Origin: Lachnoclostridium sp. UBA903
GTDB lineage: Bacteria; Bacillota; Clostridia; Lachnospirales; Lachnospiraceae
Assembly: GCA_002294045.1 (NCBI GenBank)
Contig: DBEP01000060.1
Location: forward strand, 422-23,193
DNA length: 22,772 nt
Direction of reading: 5' to 3'
The notes below the pieces were generated by a model. That model did no database searches. It was given only the letters and a program-made list of their open reading frames with translations, and was not told where the DNA came from. How positions within the stretch are numbered: the first letter of the stretch is position 1; every line of letters begins with the position of its first letter. Made by a program: the position numbers and the translations under genes. Of this stretch, positions 22,651 to 22,772 are shown in pieces.

Positions 22651-22772
22651 TCAGTAATAATCATCCCCATGGGCATCGGAAAATATCTGAAAATCACCGT
22701 TTCTTGCCACCTGTTCAATAGCACAGAAGGAGTTTAGTTTTTCTTCCAGTGAATTTAACGAGGTTTTCTTAT
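22651..22772 (-). CDS. C-terminal end of an unidentified protein (5' end outside window)
   Basis: On the minus strand one frame is open from the window edge to a TGA at 22651-22653, giving about 39 residues with LNSLEEKLNSFCAIEQVARNG and DAHGDDYY at the end. The composition is protein-like, but the piece is short and a second frame is also open (ending ITEDLD), so the call is weak. The right arm of the inverted repeat lies inside it. I do not recognise the family. Confidence 0.3.
   Translation of the reverse strand, partial: KKTSLNSLEEKLNSFCAIEQVARNGDFQIFSDAHGDDYY
22751..22772. repeat. Right arm of the 22-bp inverted repeat
   Basis: Exact reverse complement of 22552-22573, 177 bases away. 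It runs to the last base of the window, so its true outer end is unknown. Confidence 0.85.

Noticed and set aside
22574..22750. A yybP-ykoY manganese riboswitch upstream of the MntP-like gene.
   Set aside because: The conserved GGGGAGUAG and downstream loop sequences are absent on the minus strand.

Overview
The window looks like chromosome from an AT-rich Gram-positive anaerobe of the Clostridia, most likely the Lachnospiraceae. The reasons are strong AGGAGG-type ribosome binding sites, a T-box leader in front of serS, streptococcal-type split CoaB and CoaC, a clostridial three-cysteine LarE, a flavinylated FMN/FAD lipoprotein reductase and a SatD-DUF3307 pair. This placement is inference from gene content; there is no rRNA in the window. 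I see no tRNA, CRISPR array, transposase or integrase. Both ends cut through genes.

Left part (1-5850): the 3' end of a metallophosphoesterase faces a MATE efflux transporter and a lipoprotein that has an ECF-sigma-like promoter. A two-CBS-domain protein follows. After a structured intergenic stretch comes larE-coaB-coaC (LarE sulfur insertase plus two separate coenzyme A enzymes), with good sigma-A hexamers in front.

Middle (5850-13100): serS under a serine T-box (specifier UCC), an EamA-type transporter, an unknown 201-residue protein, a Sir2 deacetylase, an ArsC/Spx-like protein, a holin-like three-helix membrane protein and a secreted parallel-beta-helix protein. A 172-bp palindromic element at 12898-13069 lies directly behind the last of these.

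Right part (13118-22772), all on the minus strand: a membrane PAS-GGDEF-EAL protein; a lipoprotein FMN/FAD reductase whose promoter has the 19-bp spacer typical of MerR targets, with a MerR regulator just upstream; a SatD-DUF3307 operon with a palindromic site in its upstream region; an old-yellow-enzyme-type oxidoreductase; an MntP/YtaF-type membrane protein; and the end of an unidentified gene.

The most interesting items are structural or regulatory. Two unrelated genes (the EamA transporter and the flavoprotein reductase) share an almost identical leader of about 63 nt running into the start codon. The 12898-13069 palindromic element and the hairpin cluster at 15342-15545 look like repeat or RNA families. 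SatD reads as a class III cyclase-like domain fused to a helix-turn-helix. A perfect 22-bp inverted repeat frames the region upstream of the MntP-like gene.
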